From assembly GCF_016458825.1 (NCBI RefSeq), contig NZ_CP066744.1, positions 1,795,868-1,859,867 on the forward strand: DNA of 64,000 bases, written 5' to 3'. The translations under genes and the position numbers were made by a program. The first letter of the stretch is position 1. Every line of letters begins with the position of its first letter. Positions 50,264 through 59,422 of this stretch are shown here, one piece after another. The notes beneath the pieces were generated by a model. The model did not search any database, was not told the DNA's origin, and was given only the letters and a program-made list of their open reading frames with translations. Source of the DNA: Miniphocaeibacter halophilus (GTDB lineage: Bacteria; Bacillota; Clostridia; Tissierellales; Peptoniphilaceae).

Positions 50264-50291
50264 TTCATAGTTTTTTATATTTGGGTATAAT
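50264..50291 (+). promoter_or_regulatory. Possible promoter of the 42-residue membrane peptide
   Basis: TTCATA (50264-50269), 16-base spacer, TATAAT (50286-50291). Confidence 0.4.
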
Positions 50292-50336
50292 ATCTACAAA
50301 GTAATTTAATATTCTATATTTAAAGGAAGTGATTAT

Positions 50337-50465
50337 ATGGATGTAATTTTACTAAATTTAATAAATAATTTAATACAGGTTTTTTTGGTAGGTTATAATA
50401 TATTAAGTTTCACAGCATTAATTATAGTTATTCTTTGTGGTGTTAAATATTTAAGAGATAGTTAA
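50337..50465 (+). CDS. Small membrane peptide (42 residues)
   Basis: The frame reads MDVILLNLINNLIQVFLVGY, then NILSFTALIIVILCGVKYLR and DS-stop. It has AAAGGAAG before the ATG and a TATAAT about 46 bases upstream. It is almost entirely hydrophobic, with one or two membrane segments and a positively charged end. This size and layout fits small membrane regulators or type I toxin-like peptides. No antisense RNA is evident by eye. Function unknown. Confidence 0.5.
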   Translation: MDVILLNLINNLIQVFLVGYNILSFTALIIVILCGVKYLRDS

Positions 50466-50575
50466 GTAGGATAAAAGTTGATTATATTTTACAAATAGTT
50501 CTATAATATAGTTAATGAAAATAATTTTGAAATATATATATTTAAATTATATTTCAAATATATAAAGGAGTTATT

Positions 50576-51526
50576 ATGAGATTTGGTATTATTGGGTCTA
50601 ATTTTATTGTTAAAGATTTTTTAGCAGCTGCAAAACTAAATCCTGATTTTGAGTTTACAGCTATGTATTCAAGGGATCTAAAAAAAGCTGAGACTTTTGG
50701 AAAGGAACATGGTGCAAAATATTTTTATGATGATTTAGATGAAATGTTTAAATCCGACATAGACGCTGTTTATATAGCTAGTCCCATAGGTTTACATGAG
50801 GAACAATCAATTAAAGCTTTAAAGGCGGGAATACATGTACTATGTGAGAAAGTAGCAACAACGACAGTAGAGTCTATAGATAGAATTATAAAGGTAGCAA
50901 AAGAAAATAATAAAATGTTTATGGAAGCTATGATTTCTACTGTTACACCAACGTTTAAAGAAATTAAAAATAATTTACATAAATTAGGAAAAATTCGTAG
51001 AGTAGTTTTTCAGTTTAATCAATATTCTTCCAGATACGATAATTTGAAAAAAGGTGTAATAGAAAATGCATTTAAACCTGAACTGGGTAATGGAGCTTTA
51101 ACCGATATAGGAATCTATACTATAGAACCTATAGTTCATCTTTTTGGAAAACCTAATTCTGTTATGGGAAGTAATAAAAGATTAATAACAAATGCAATTG
51201 GATTTGGAACAGGTATATTGGAATATGATGAATTTCAAGCGATTATTATGTATAGCAAAATTTTCAACAGCTACAGTGAATCCGAAATTATCGGTGAGGA
51301 AGGAGTTTTATCAATTAATAAAATTTCCTTACCTAGTAAATTTGAAATAAAATATCGTAATGGGGATTATGAGTTTTATGAAAATTCACAAAATATTCCG
51401 TTAATGTATTATGAAATTGAAGAGTTTATTAATTGTATTAAGGAAGGAAAAATAGAATCAGAAATTAATACCCATAAAATAACTAGAGATAGTATAGAAG
51501 TAATTGAATATTTGTGGAATAAATAA
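50576..51526 (+). CDS. Gfo/Idh/MocA-family oxidoreductase
   Basis: A 316-residue NAD(P)-dependent dehydrogenase. Rossmann domain: FGIIGSNFIVKDFLAAAKLN and VYIASPIGLHEEQSIKALKAG; the EKVATTTVESIDRII block contains the conserved E-K-x-x family motif. The C-terminal alpha/beta domain includes NGALTDIGIYTIEPIVHLFG. The sugar or inositol substrate cannot be told. AAAGGAG site. Monocistronic with a strong terminator. Confidence 0.88.
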   Translation: MRFGIIGSNFIVKDFLAAAKLNPDFEFTAMYSRDLKKAETFGKEHGAKYFYDDLDEMFKSDIDAVYIASPIGLHEEQSIKALKAGIHVLCEKVATTTVESIDRIIKVAKENNKMFMEAMISTVTPTFKEIKNNLHKLGKIRRVVFQFNQYSSRYDNLKKGVIENAFKPELGNGALTDIGIYTIEPIVHLFGKPNSVMGSNKRLITNAIGFGTGILEYDEFQAIIMYSKIFNSYSESEIIGEEGVLSINKISLPSKFEIKYRNGDYEFYENSQNIPLMYYEIEEFINCIKEGKIESEINTHKITRDSIEVIEYLWNK

Positions 51527-51574
51527 AAACTAAGGATAAATAAGATTGATAATTTATTTATCCTTAGTTTTTTT
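51527..51574 (+). terminator. Terminator after the Gfo/Idh gene
   Basis: Stem AACTAAGGATAAATA / TTTATTTATCCTTAGTT with a run of T. Confidence 0.92.
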
Positions 51575-51608
51575 ATGTTTTCTTAAGATTATTGTAATTA
51601 TTTTGTAA

Positions 51609-51636
51609 TAGTATACTACAAATACTGTGCTATAAT
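51609..51636 (+). promoter_or_regulatory. dltD-like promoter with overlapping palindrome
   Basis: Extended -10 TGCTATAAT (51628-51636). The perfect palindrome TAGTATACTA (51609-51618) occupies the -35 area and may be an operator. Confidence 0.45.
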
Positions 51637-51692
51637 AATCTTTAGAATTTTAAGAGTATCAAAATTCAATTTAAGAAGGAATGGAATGATAT

Positions 51693-52853
51693 ATGAATAA
51701 GTTGTTAAAAAGAATGGTCTTAGCATTAATTTCACTTTTCATTGCTATTTTTATATTGTTTATATATTACAAATATGCTATTAAAAATATAGAAAACAAT
51801 TATAGCCCTAAAGTAATGCATTTATATTCTAATGAAACTAGAGATAAAGGAATACAGATACTAAAACAAGGATTGGAAAAGGAAGATATCTTACTTTTAG
51901 GTTCTTCTGATTTAAGAATAAAAGTTGATCAAAATCCTGTTAATTTATTTCCAAACAATACCAGTAATAAAAACATTATAATCTCTGGTAAACCGAGGGT
52001 ACAAAGTCTTTTAAATCTAATTAAACTAGGAGCGTTAGATGTTAATAAAGATAGTAATATAGGAGTTATAGTTTCGCTTCAATGGTTTATGAGAAGCAAG
52101 GTGGAAAAGGCAAGTTTTAATTCTAATTTTTCAGAATTACAATTTTACAAATTCATGGAAAATAATAATATTAGCGAGAATTTAAAGGACAAGGTAGCTA
52201 GTAGGGTTTTTAATTTGACTAATAATGTAGCTAATCATAATGCTACGGTTTATACACAGCTAGATGATTCCCATAAAATTTTTCAAAAAGCTTTTAATCC
52301 ATTTTTTAATTTTCAAAAATGGTTTTTAGATTTACAAGATGGGTATAAGTCATCATTTTTACTTGATAGATATAAATCTAAAAATCAGAAGATGAAAAAT
52401 GAAAAATCTTGGGAAGAATTAAAAGAATTGGCTGAAAAGCAAGGAAAAGCATCTGTTACTAATAATGATATGTTCGTAGATGACAAATACTATAGTAGGG
52501 AATTAAAACCTAATTTAAAGGATTTAGAAAACAAATATAAGGGAATTGATTTGTTGAAATCCGATGAGTTTAATGATTTAGAATTATTATTTGAATTATG
52601 TCAGCAGCTAGGTGTTAAACCGTTTATTATTATAGAGTCTACTAATGGATACTTTTATGATTATGCTGGTATTAATAAGGAACAAAGAGATAAATACTAT
52701 GATAAGGTAAGTCAATTAGTAGAAAAATTTGGATTTAAATATATTGATTTAAGAGATTATGAATATGAAAAATATTTTTATTTTGATGCTATGCATTTAG
52801 GGTGGAAAGGTTGGCTATATGTTAGCAAAGAAATGTCAGAATATTTTCAATAA
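51693..52853 (+). CDS. dltD: DltD-like D-alanyl transfer protein
   Basis: A 386-residue membrane-anchored SGNH-like hydrolase. One N-terminal helix (about 8-28) is followed by the catalytic serine motif LLLGSSDLR (Ser71/72) and the C-terminal Asp-His pair in FYFDAMHLGWKGW. In standard systems DltD moves D-alanine onto teichoic acids after DltA, DltB and DltC. None of those genes is next to it, so it is either an orphan or acts in another acyl-transfer pathway. AAGGAATGG is a weak ribosome binding site. Confidence 0.85.
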   Translation: MNKLLKRMVLALISLFIAIFILFIYYKYAIKNIENNYSPKVMHLYSNETRDKGIQILKQGLEKEDILLLGSSDLRIKVDQNPVNLFPNNTSNKNIIISGKPRVQSLLNLIKLGALDVNKDSNIGVIVSLQWFMRSKVEKASFNSNFSELQFYKFMENNNISENLKDKVASRVFNLTNNVANHNATVYTQLDDSHKIFQKAFNPFFNFQKWFLDLQDGYKSSFLLDRYKSKNQKMKNEKSWEELKELAEKQGKASVTNNDMFVDDKYYSRELKPNLKDLENKYKGIDLLKSDEFNDLELLFELCQQLGVKPFIIIESTNGYFYDYAGINKEQRDKYYDKVSQLVEKFGFKYIDLRDYEYEKYFYFDAMHLGWKGWLYVSKEMSEYFQ

Positions 52854-53022
52854 TAGAATTTAGTATTTATTAAATAATCATTTTTAGTATATGTAGAACT
52901 AAAGCTAAGCATAATTTTAGCCTATATTGATTTGCATATAAAATATATTGTTAAAAATTTCCTATTGATGAATTAATCAATAATTGCTATAATTACAGTA
53001 ATAAGTAATTATGGAGGGGAAT
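52854..53022. other. Upstream region of rex
   Basis: No gene. No clear Rex-type operator (TTGTTAA-N4-TTAACAA) was seen; only a half-like TTGTTAAAAA at about 52947. Confidence 0.5.
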
Positions 53023-53679
53023 ATGAGCGAAAAACCACGTGTTTCTCTTGCCGTTGTAAAAAGATTACCAAAATATTATAGATATTTAGGATTAATAGCG
53101 GATAAGGGAATAATAAGGGTTTCTTCACAGGAACTTAGTAAAATTACTGGATTAACAGCTTCTCAAATAAGACAGGATTTAAATCATTTTGGTGGCTTTG
53201 GCCAGCAGGGTTATGGTTATAATGTTGAAGAGTTAAAATCAGAAATTGAAAAAATTATTGGGATAGATAAATCCTATAAGGCGATAATAGTAGGAATGGG
53301 TAATATTGGACAGGCTATATATAAATATAGAGGATTTAATGAAGCTTCAGGTTTTAAGATAGTAGGTTTATTTGATAAGGATAAGAATACTATTGGAAGG
53401 ACAATGAGTGGAATAAAAGTAAATGATATTAAGAATATTAATAAGTTTTTACAAAAAGAAGATGTGGATATAGCTGTTGTAGCTGTACCTGCTGATTCAG
53501 CTCAAGAAGTATGTGATATATTAGTAGAAGGTAATGTTAAGGGAATATGGAATTTTGCTCCAATAGATTTAAAATTACCAAAAGATGTAGTATTAGAAAA
53601 TGTTCATTTAGATGAAAGTCTATTTACCTTAACATATTATATGAATAACTTAAAAGATTATCCAGGAACAAAAAACTAG
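53023..53679 (+). CDS. rex: Redox-sensing transcriptional repressor Rex
   Basis: A 218-residue NADH/NAD+-sensing repressor of fermentation and respiration genes. The N-terminal winged helix (ISSQELSKITGLTASQIRQDL-like; visible as KITGLTASQIRQDLNHFGGF) and Rossmann domain with AIIVGMGNIGQAIYKY. The motif GIWNFAPIDLKLPKDVVLEN is family-typical. ATG 53023 (GAGGGGAAT upstream) is chosen over ATG 53011, which has its ribosome site behind it. Confidence 0.95.
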   Translation: MSEKPRVSLAVVKRLPKYYRYLGLIADKGIIRVSSQELSKITGLTASQIRQDLNHFGGFGQQGYGYNVEELKSEIEKIIGIDKSYKAIIVGMGNIGQAIYKYRGFNEASGFKIVGLFDKDKNTIGRTMSGIKVNDIKNINKFLQKEDVDIAVVAVPADSAQEVCDILVEGNVKGIWNFAPIDLKLPKDVVLENVHLDESLFTLTYYMNNLKDYPGTKN

Positions 53680-53703
53680 ACATTAAATAATGTCTATTTT
53701 TTT
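53677..53703 (+). terminator. Terminator after rex
   Basis: Stem TAGACATT / AATGTCTA with a T-run; the rex stop codon is in the 5' arm. Confidence 0.8.
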
Positions 53704-53720
53704 GATTAGGTGGTGTTATT

Positions 53721-55616
53721 TTGATTTTAATAGGTGCAAAGGAAATATCTAAAAGTTATGTAACTGAGGAAATTTTATCCGATGTTACATTTAATATACA
53801 AAAGGGAGATAAGGTTGGATTAATAGGGGTAAATGGATCAGGTAAAACAACCTTATTAAATATTTTAATGAATGAAATATCCTATGATAGTGGTGAAATA
53901 TACAAACAAAAAGATTTGAAAATAGGATATTTAAAGCAGTTAGCTGATTTAAATACCAATAATACCCTATATGATGAATGTTTAATTGTTTTTGAAGAAG
54001 TAATTGGTCTTGAGGATAAAATGAGACAGTTGGAACAAAAGATGTCTAGTTGCAAAGAAGATGATTTAGATGAAATCTTATTACAGTATCAAAAACTACA
54101 AGATAGATTTATAAAATTAGATGGTTATGAATACAATTCCAGAATTCAAGGAATGTTAAAAGGGTTGGGATTTAAAGAGGAAGATTTTTATAAAAATATT
54201 AGATTTTTTTCTGGTGGACAAAAATCTAGAATACAATTAGCAAAATTATTACTATCTAAGCCGGATATATTATTTTTAGATGAACCAACAAATCATTTAG
54301 ATTTAGAAGCTATAGACTTTTTACAGAATTTCTTAAGAGATTATGATGGTTCTATTTTATTAATATCCCATGATAGATATTTTTTAGATAAGGTTGTTAA
54401 CAAGATTTTTTTATTGGAAAATAAAAAGATTGAAATTTATAAGGGAAATTATTCTGCATATACAGTACAAAGAAAAAAAGATTTGGAAACCAGAATGGCA
54501 GCTTATGAAAATCAGCAAAAAGAAATTAAAAGGCAACAAGAAATTATTGAAAGGTTTTCCAACTACGGTAGTGCAAGACTAATTAAGCAGTCTCAGTCTA
54601 GAAAAAAACTATTGGATAAAATGAAAGTATTAGAGGAGCCTAAAAATGTTTCTAGTCAATTTTCCTTAAGATTTACTCCAGCTGTTGAAAGTGGTAAAGA
54701 TGTTTTGAAAATTGAAGATCTATCCAAATCCTTTGATGATAAAACTCTATTTGAAAATGTGGATATAGATATTTATAAAGGAGAAAAGGTAGGATTAATT
54801 GGATCAAATGGAATTGGAAAAACCACATTATTTAAAATGATTCTTGGAAAATCCGGAATAAATAATGGAAGCATTAATATAGGAAGTCAAGTTCATATAG
54901 GATACTTTGATCAAGAACAACAGAATTTGGATATAAACAACACAATTATAGATGAAATATGGAATGAGTATCCTAATTTAACTCATTATGATATAAGGAA
55001 TTATCTGGCGAGATTTATGTTTATCGGTGATGATATTTTTAAAGAAATATCTGAATTAAGTGGTGGAGAAAAAGCCAGAGTATCATTATTAAAATTGATG
55101 TTATCAACTTCAAATTTCTTACTGATGGATGAGCCGACAAATCATTTAGATATCGATTCAAAAGAAGTCTTAGAAAATGCCTTATTGGAATATGATGGAA
55201 CCTGTTTTATTATTTCACATGATAGGTATTTTTTAAATAAGGTAGTAGACAAGATTATTATTTTAAATAATGATGGAGCAACAACTTATTTGGGAAATTA
55301 CGATTATTATATAGAAAAAATAAATGAGGATAAAATTCAACTTGAAATAGAGAGAAAATCTAAAACAAGTATAGAAAAGGAAAAAAAGAAATTAAAGGAG
55401 CTTGAAAGGGAAAAAAGCCAAAATAAGAAAAAAATTATTGACCTTGAAAAAAAGATTCAAGAGATAGAGTTTGAAATAGAGAATTTAAATTTACAAGCAT
55501 CGGATAATGAACTTTATACAGACACTAAGAAAGTGGAAAGTCTATTTAAAGAAATTCGCATAAAGGAACAATTAAAGGAACAATTATATGATGATTGGTT
55601 TGAATTACAAGATTAA
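53721..55616 (+). CDS. ABC-F family ATPase (YdiF-like)
   Basis: A 631-residue protein with two ABC cassettes and no membrane domain. Cassette 1 has GVNGSGKTTLL and FSGGQKSRIQLAKLL; cassette 2 has GSNGIGKTTLF and LSGGEKARVSLLKLM; both have DEPTNHLD. A linker (about 245-320, KKDLETRMAAYENQQ) and a C-terminal coiled coil (about 545-631, KKLKELEREKSQNKKKI) are YdiF/Uup-like. ABC-F proteins act on ribosomes in translation or antibiotic protection. TTG start at 53721 behind AGGTGGTG. Confidence 0.93.
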   Translation: MILIGAKEISKSYVTEEILSDVTFNIQKGDKVGLIGVNGSGKTTLLNILMNEISYDSGEIYKQKDLKIGYLKQLADLNTNNTLYDECLIVFEEVIGLEDKMRQLEQKMSSCKEDDLDEILLQYQKLQDRFIKLDGYEYNSRIQGMLKGLGFKEEDFYKNIRFFSGGQKSRIQLAKLLLSKPDILFLDEPTNHLDLEAIDFLQNFLRDYDGSILLISHDRYFLDKVVNKIFLLENKKIEIYKGNYSAYTVQRKKDLETRMAAYENQQKEIKRQQEIIERFSNYGSARLIKQSQSRKKLLDKMKVLEEPKNVSSQFSLRFTPAVESGKDVLKIEDLSKSFDDKTLFENVDIDIYKGEKVGLIGSNGIGKTTLFKMILGKSGINNGSINIGSQVHIGYFDQEQQNLDINNTIIDEIWNEYPNLTHYDIRNYLARFMFIGDDIFKEISELSGGEKARVSLLKLMLSTSNFLLMDEPTNHLDIDSKEVLENALLEYDGTCFIISHDRYFLNKVVDKIIILNNDGATTYLGNYDYYIEKINEDKIQLEIERKSKTSIEKEKKKLKELEREKSQNKKKIIDLEKKIQEIEFEIENLNLQASDNELYTDTKKVESLFKEIRIKEQLKEQLYDDWFELQD

Positions 55617-55624
55617 TTTAAAAT

Positions 55625-55676
55625 AAAAAAACTAGGCTTTTATAAATAAATTATAAAAATGCTTAGTTTTTTATTT
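55625..55676. terminator. Bidirectional terminator
   Basis: Long stem AAACTAGGC..TTTTATAA / TTATAAAAATGCTTAGTTT with T-runs on both strands, between the ABC-F and ppa genes. Confidence 0.85.
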
Positions 55677-55689
55677 TTAAAATAGAATA

Positions 55690-56205
55690 TTATTTATTAT
55701 TTATTTTTTTATATGCTTCTCTGGATTTTTCCAAAGCCTTTATAGCATCAGCAACATTGTACCATCCACCAATTTCAACTTTTTTATTTTCTAGTCTTTT
55801 ATATTCCTTAAAAAAATGTTCAAATTCCCTTTCGGTGTGACTACTTAAATCCCCTAATGAATACACTTCATCATATCTTGGGTCATGAATAGGAACAGCG
55901 ATTAATTTTTCATCGTTTCCTTTATCATCAGCCATTTTAAACATACCTATTATTCGTGATTCTATCATACATCCAGGAAAAGTTGGATTTTTCATAAGAA
56001 CTAAAATATCTATAGGATCTCCATCTTCAGAAAGAGTTTCAGGAACAAATCCATAGTCAGCAGGGTAAAACATCGGTGAAAATAAACACCTGTCTAATTT
56101 TATTACGTTTTTTTCGTGATCGAACTCATATTTATTGCTACTTCCCTTAGGTATTTCTATCATAGCTTCAACTATTACTTCTTTATTAGGCTTTATGTTA
56201 GTCAT
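55690..56205 (-). CDS. ppa: Inorganic pyrophosphatase (family I)
   Basis: A 171-residue soluble enzyme. The family I signature is EDGDPIDILVLM; other acidic and lysine residues are in EIPKGSSNKYEFDHE, the acid PADYGFVPETLS, and KKVEIGGWYNVADA. It removes PPi made by biosynthetic reactions. AGGAGG site on the minus strand. Confidence 0.95.
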   Translation of the reverse strand: MTNIKPNKEVIVEAMIEIPKGSSNKYEFDHEKNVIKLDRCLFSPMFYPADYGFVPETLSEDGDPIDILVLMKNPTFPGCMIESRIIGMFKMADDKGNDEKLIAVPIHDPRYDEVYSLGDLSSHTEREFEHFFKEYKRLENKKVEIGGWYNVADAIKALEKSREAYKKINNK

Positions 56206-56391
56206 AAATATTTCCTCCTATTTTTATTTAATATTATACTATACTTATTGAAAAGTTGTTGTAATATATTTTTTATTTTTATGCTAGAAACCAAAGTAGA
56301 TATATTAATAAAATATAGTCGCTAATTATGATAAAATATATTAAGAAGTATATGATATATTAAAAAACACAAAAATAAATATGAGGTTTAA

Positions 56392-56820
56392 ATGGATAAT
56401 TTAAAAGTAGCTAAAGAAAAAATGATAATAGATAATAGAAGTTTGGTAGTTGTTAAAAATGGACAGATAGTTTTTGAAAGTAGCAAAAAAGGAATCGTTC
56501 CCATGTATGACTTATATAATGAAGGACTAACAGGTAAAATATATATTTCTGATAGATTTATTGGTGGTGGGGCGGCTAAGTTTATTTTGAATTTTGAAGC
56601 AAGTACTGTTGAAGTATTCACTAATATTATTTCTAAAGGAGCTTTAAATTTACTAGAGTCAAAAGGAATAAAGGTAGAGTATAAAAAAATAGTAGATAAA
56701 ATATTAAATCGTACAGGAGATGATTTTTGTCCAGTAGAAAAAATTAGTATGGAAAATGATGACTTCAATGTTTTTTATAATAAACTTAGAGATTTTTTGT
56801 TACAAACTAAACAAATTTAG
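56392..56820 (+). CDS. DUF1893-domain protein
   Basis: A 142-residue protein. The family features are SLVVVKNGQIVFESSKKGI, PMYDLYNEGL, DRFIGGGAAKFIL and the late DFCPVEKIS. The fold is cytidine-deaminase-like, as in the Thermotoga protein structure of the family, and function is unknown. No zinc deaminase motif is visible apart from the single Cys in CPVE. It is eight bases upstream of the RelA/SpoT-like gene, probably an operon. Confidence 0.75.
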   Translation: MDNLKVAKEKMIIDNRSLVVVKNGQIVFESSKKGIVPMYDLYNEGLTGKIYISDRFIGGGAAKFILNFEASTVEVFTNIISKGALNLLESKGIKVEYKKIVDKILNRTGDDFCPVEKISMENDDFNVFYNKLRDFLLQTKQI

Positions 56821-56828
56821 GAGAAATT

Positions 56829-58199
56829 ATGAAATTGGATATGTTTCAATTTATTGACTCGTCAGTAGATTATATAAATACGAAAAAAGACTTTATAAAT
56901 TATGTGGCGAAAGAAGTTAATAGATTTTTTTATAAATTGTTAGAAAATGATGATTTTTTTCTTAATTCAAATTATAGAATTAAAATGGATAATAGCATTA
57001 AGGAAAAAATGTTACGTCAAAATTTTTTCAACAAATTAGATCATCCAAGAGAAGTTTTAGATTATTTAAATGATATTGTAGGCGTTAGGTTGGAATGTAG
57101 ATTTAATAGCGATGAAGAAATAATATTTAATAGAATAAAGGAAGCCTTTCATATTAAAGGCGATGGAGAGTATTTTAAGACAAAATTTAATGACAATATA
57201 TTTTTAAATATGTCAGAAGAACAGCCCCAGTATCAAAAGAATGGTTTTGAAATATATAAAATTGATGGGAAATTTATTGATGGTGAAGAGGAATTATTAT
57301 TTGAGTTACAGATAAAGTCAATGGTAAACGTCTTTTGGGGAGAAATTGATCATAGAATACTTTACAAAAATTTTAATTATATGATAACAGAAGATTTTAT
57401 AAGAAATATAATGTATTCTATTAAAAGTAATCTAGAAATGGTGGATAATCAGCTTAATACAATATATAACAGATTAAAGGATATTGAAGAGTCAAAAACT
57501 GAAAATACAAAATCGCAATTAAAATCAATTTTATCTAAATCTGTACACGATACCTATATTTTAAAACTAAAAAATGAGACTGGCTTACTAATAGATTTAA
57601 GGTTAATATCGGATTTGGTGGTAGATTTTTTATTTGCAAAATTGAAAATAGATGATGATATTAGTTTTAATAATAGTATTATTGAATTATTTGATACCAT
57701 AAATCAACTTAATAGAAAAAAGATGGTTTTTGGAAAGAATATTGTAATTGATAATATTAAATATAGAAATAATCTAAATAAGAAATTGGGAAAGGTAATG
57801 GAAAATTCCATTAACAAAGATTTTAGATGGAATTTATGTTTAAAGATAATATTTGATTTAATTAAAGATGAGGATAGTGTTGTTTTTGTACAATTTGTAG
57901 ATTATATAGTTCATACTATTAGCTATAGAGTAGGGAAAGCAGTTAAGGATATTAATTTAAGCAAGAGAGATAGACATAAATTAAAATATGATCTGTTAAA
58001 TATAATTATAGAATTTTATTGTAGAGATTTTGATATTAATTATTTTAATATTGAAGATATGAGAAAATTACAGGAGAATATTGAAAAGTTTTTGGAAAAT
58101 ATTTCAAAGCCGGAAGACTTACTGGATTTGGATATAGAGGAATTTGAAGATATGCTATATAAACAATATATATATGCAAATAGAGTTATAAAAGAGTGA
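56829..58199 (+). CDS. Diverged RelA/SpoT-domain protein
   Basis: A 456-residue protein. Residues about 55-205 look like the (p)ppGpp synthetase domain (PF04607): DHPREVLDYLNDIVGVRLEC with the metal-type Asp and G-x-R, and FELQIKSMVNVFWGEIDHRI with E159 and Q161. The usual KGYxSxH motif is replaced by YQKNGFEIYKIDG and the ExQxR arginine is Lys163. A further about 230 helical residues follow, without HD hydrolase or TGS/ACT domains. So it may be a diverged synthetase, a different nucleotide transferase or a non-catalytic relative. Confidence 0.7.
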   Translation: MKLDMFQFIDSSVDYINTKKDFINYVAKEVNRFFYKLLENDDFFLNSNYRIKMDNSIKEKMLRQNFFNKLDHPREVLDYLNDIVGVRLECRFNSDEEIIFNRIKEAFHIKGDGEYFKTKFNDNIFLNMSEEQPQYQKNGFEIYKIDGKFIDGEEELLFELQIKSMVNVFWGEIDHRILYKNFNYMITEDFIRNIMYSIKSNLEMVDNQLNTIYNRLKDIEESKTENTKSQLKSILSKSVHDTYILKLKNETGLLIDLRLISDLVVDFLFAKLKIDDDISFNNSIIELFDTINQLNRKKMVFGKNIVIDNIKYRNNLNKKLGKVMENSINKDFRWNLCLKIIFDLIKDEDSVVFVQFVDYIVHTISYRVGKAVKDINLSKRDRHKLKYDLLNIIIEFYCRDFDINYFNIEDMRKLQENIEKFLENISKPEDLLDLDIEEFEDMLYKQYIYANRVIKE

Positions 58200-59422
58200 T
58201 TGATTTGACTATAGGAATAGATATTAGCAAAATTAGTAGATTTGAAAAGTTTTTAGATAATGAAAAATTTTATAATAGGGTTTTTACTAGAAATGAAATC
58301 GAATTAATAAATAAAAGAACAGGTAAAAGAAAACTGGAGACTATAGCCGGAAGATTTTCAGCCAAAGAAGCTGTTTCTAAAGCATTAGGAACTGGTATAG
58401 GAGAAATAGGATTTAAAGATATTGAAATATTAAATGGTGAAAAGGGAAAACCGGAGTTGTTTTTATATAATAAGGCTAAAGAACTCTGCAAACAAATTGT
58501 AGATAAAAATTTAGAGGTATCAATTTCTCATGATGGGGATTATGTTATATCGGTTGCAAAAGAAGCAGATTATAGACCTGTGAAAATAGATTTAGAAATT
58601 GGAAAGTTATTAAAAAGCAGAAGAGACGATTCCCATAAAGGAGATTATGGTAAAATTGCTTTAATTGGTGGTTCTAAAGGAATGTGTGGTTCAATTCATA
58701 TATCATCGATGGCGGCTTTAAGAACAGGGTCTGGTTTAGTATATACAGTAGTACCTAATGTTATATCCGATATTATGCAGATTAAAGCATTAGAGAACAT
58801 TATAGTAGCCATGGATAAAGAAGAAAAATCAGATAAAAAGAATTTCTTTAATAAATTGACTGCTTTTGGAATTGGTCCTGGAATGGGAAAGGAATATAAT
58901 TATGATTTTATAAGATTTTTTTTAGAGGAATTTAATAAACCTATAGTAATTGATGCCGATGGATTAAATATAGTTGCAAAGAATATGGATAAACTTCCTA
59001 AAAATAAAAAATTAATATTTACTCCTCATGAGATGGAAATGTCAAGATTGTCTGGATTATCTGTTGATTTTATTCATAATAACAGAGAAGAGGTTGCCTT
59101 AGAATTTGCTAGAAAAAACAATATAGTGCTTGTTTTAAAAGGTAATAGAACTATAATTACAAATGGAAAAGAAATATATATAAACAAATATGGCAATTCC
59201 GGTATGGCGACAGCTGGTAGTGGAGATGTTTTAACCGGCATTATTACATCATTAGCAGGTCAAGGATATGACACTTATTTAGCTGCTAAAGTAGGTGTAA
59301 TTATTCATGGAATAGCTGGCGATTTGGCTAAAAACAATTTAGGTGAAGATGGAATTATTGCCAGGGATATTTTAGAAAGAATTCCATATGCAATAAAATT
59401 AATTAGGGAGATTAAGAGTTAA
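58196..59422 (+). CDS. Fusion of holo-ACP synthase and NAD(P)H-hydrate dehydratase
   Basis: A 408-residue protein made of two complete enzymes. Residues 1-125 are AcpS: D9 in GIDISKISRFEKFL and E58 in RFSAKEAVSKALG bind Mg and CoA. Residues about 130-408 are the NnrD/YjeF-C kinase-like fold: IALIGGSKGMCGS, FGIGPGMGK, IDADGLN, FTPHEMEMSRL and GNSGMATAGSGDVLTGI with the catalytic Asp. The epimerase half (YjeF-N/NnrE) is absent. GTG 58196 overlaps the previous stop; TTG 58205 is an alternative start. The end overlaps alr by one base. Confidence 0.92.
   Translation: MIDLTIGIDISKISRFEKFLDNEKFYNRVFTRNEIELINKRTGKRKLETIAGRFSAKEAVSKALGTGIGEIGFKDIEILNGEKGKPELFLYNKAKELCKQIVDKNLEVSISHDGDYVISVAKEADYRPVKIDLEIGKLLKSRRDDSHKGDYGKIALIGGSKGMCGSIHISSMAALRTGSGLVYTVVPNVISDIMQIKALENIIVAMDKEEKSDKKNFFNKLTAFGIGPGMGKEYNYDFIRFFLEEFNKPIVIDADGLNIVAKNMDKLPKNKKLIFTPHEMEMSRLSGLSVDFIHNNREEVALEFARKNNIVLVLKGNRTIITNGKEIYINKYGNSGMATAGSGDVLTGIITSLAGQGYDTYLAAKVGVIIHGIAGDLAKNNLGEDGIIARDILERIPYAIKLIREIKS

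Noticed and set aside
52854-53022. A Rex operator upstream of rex
   Set aside because: Only a half-site-like TTGTTAA is visible; no palindromic partner at the required distance.
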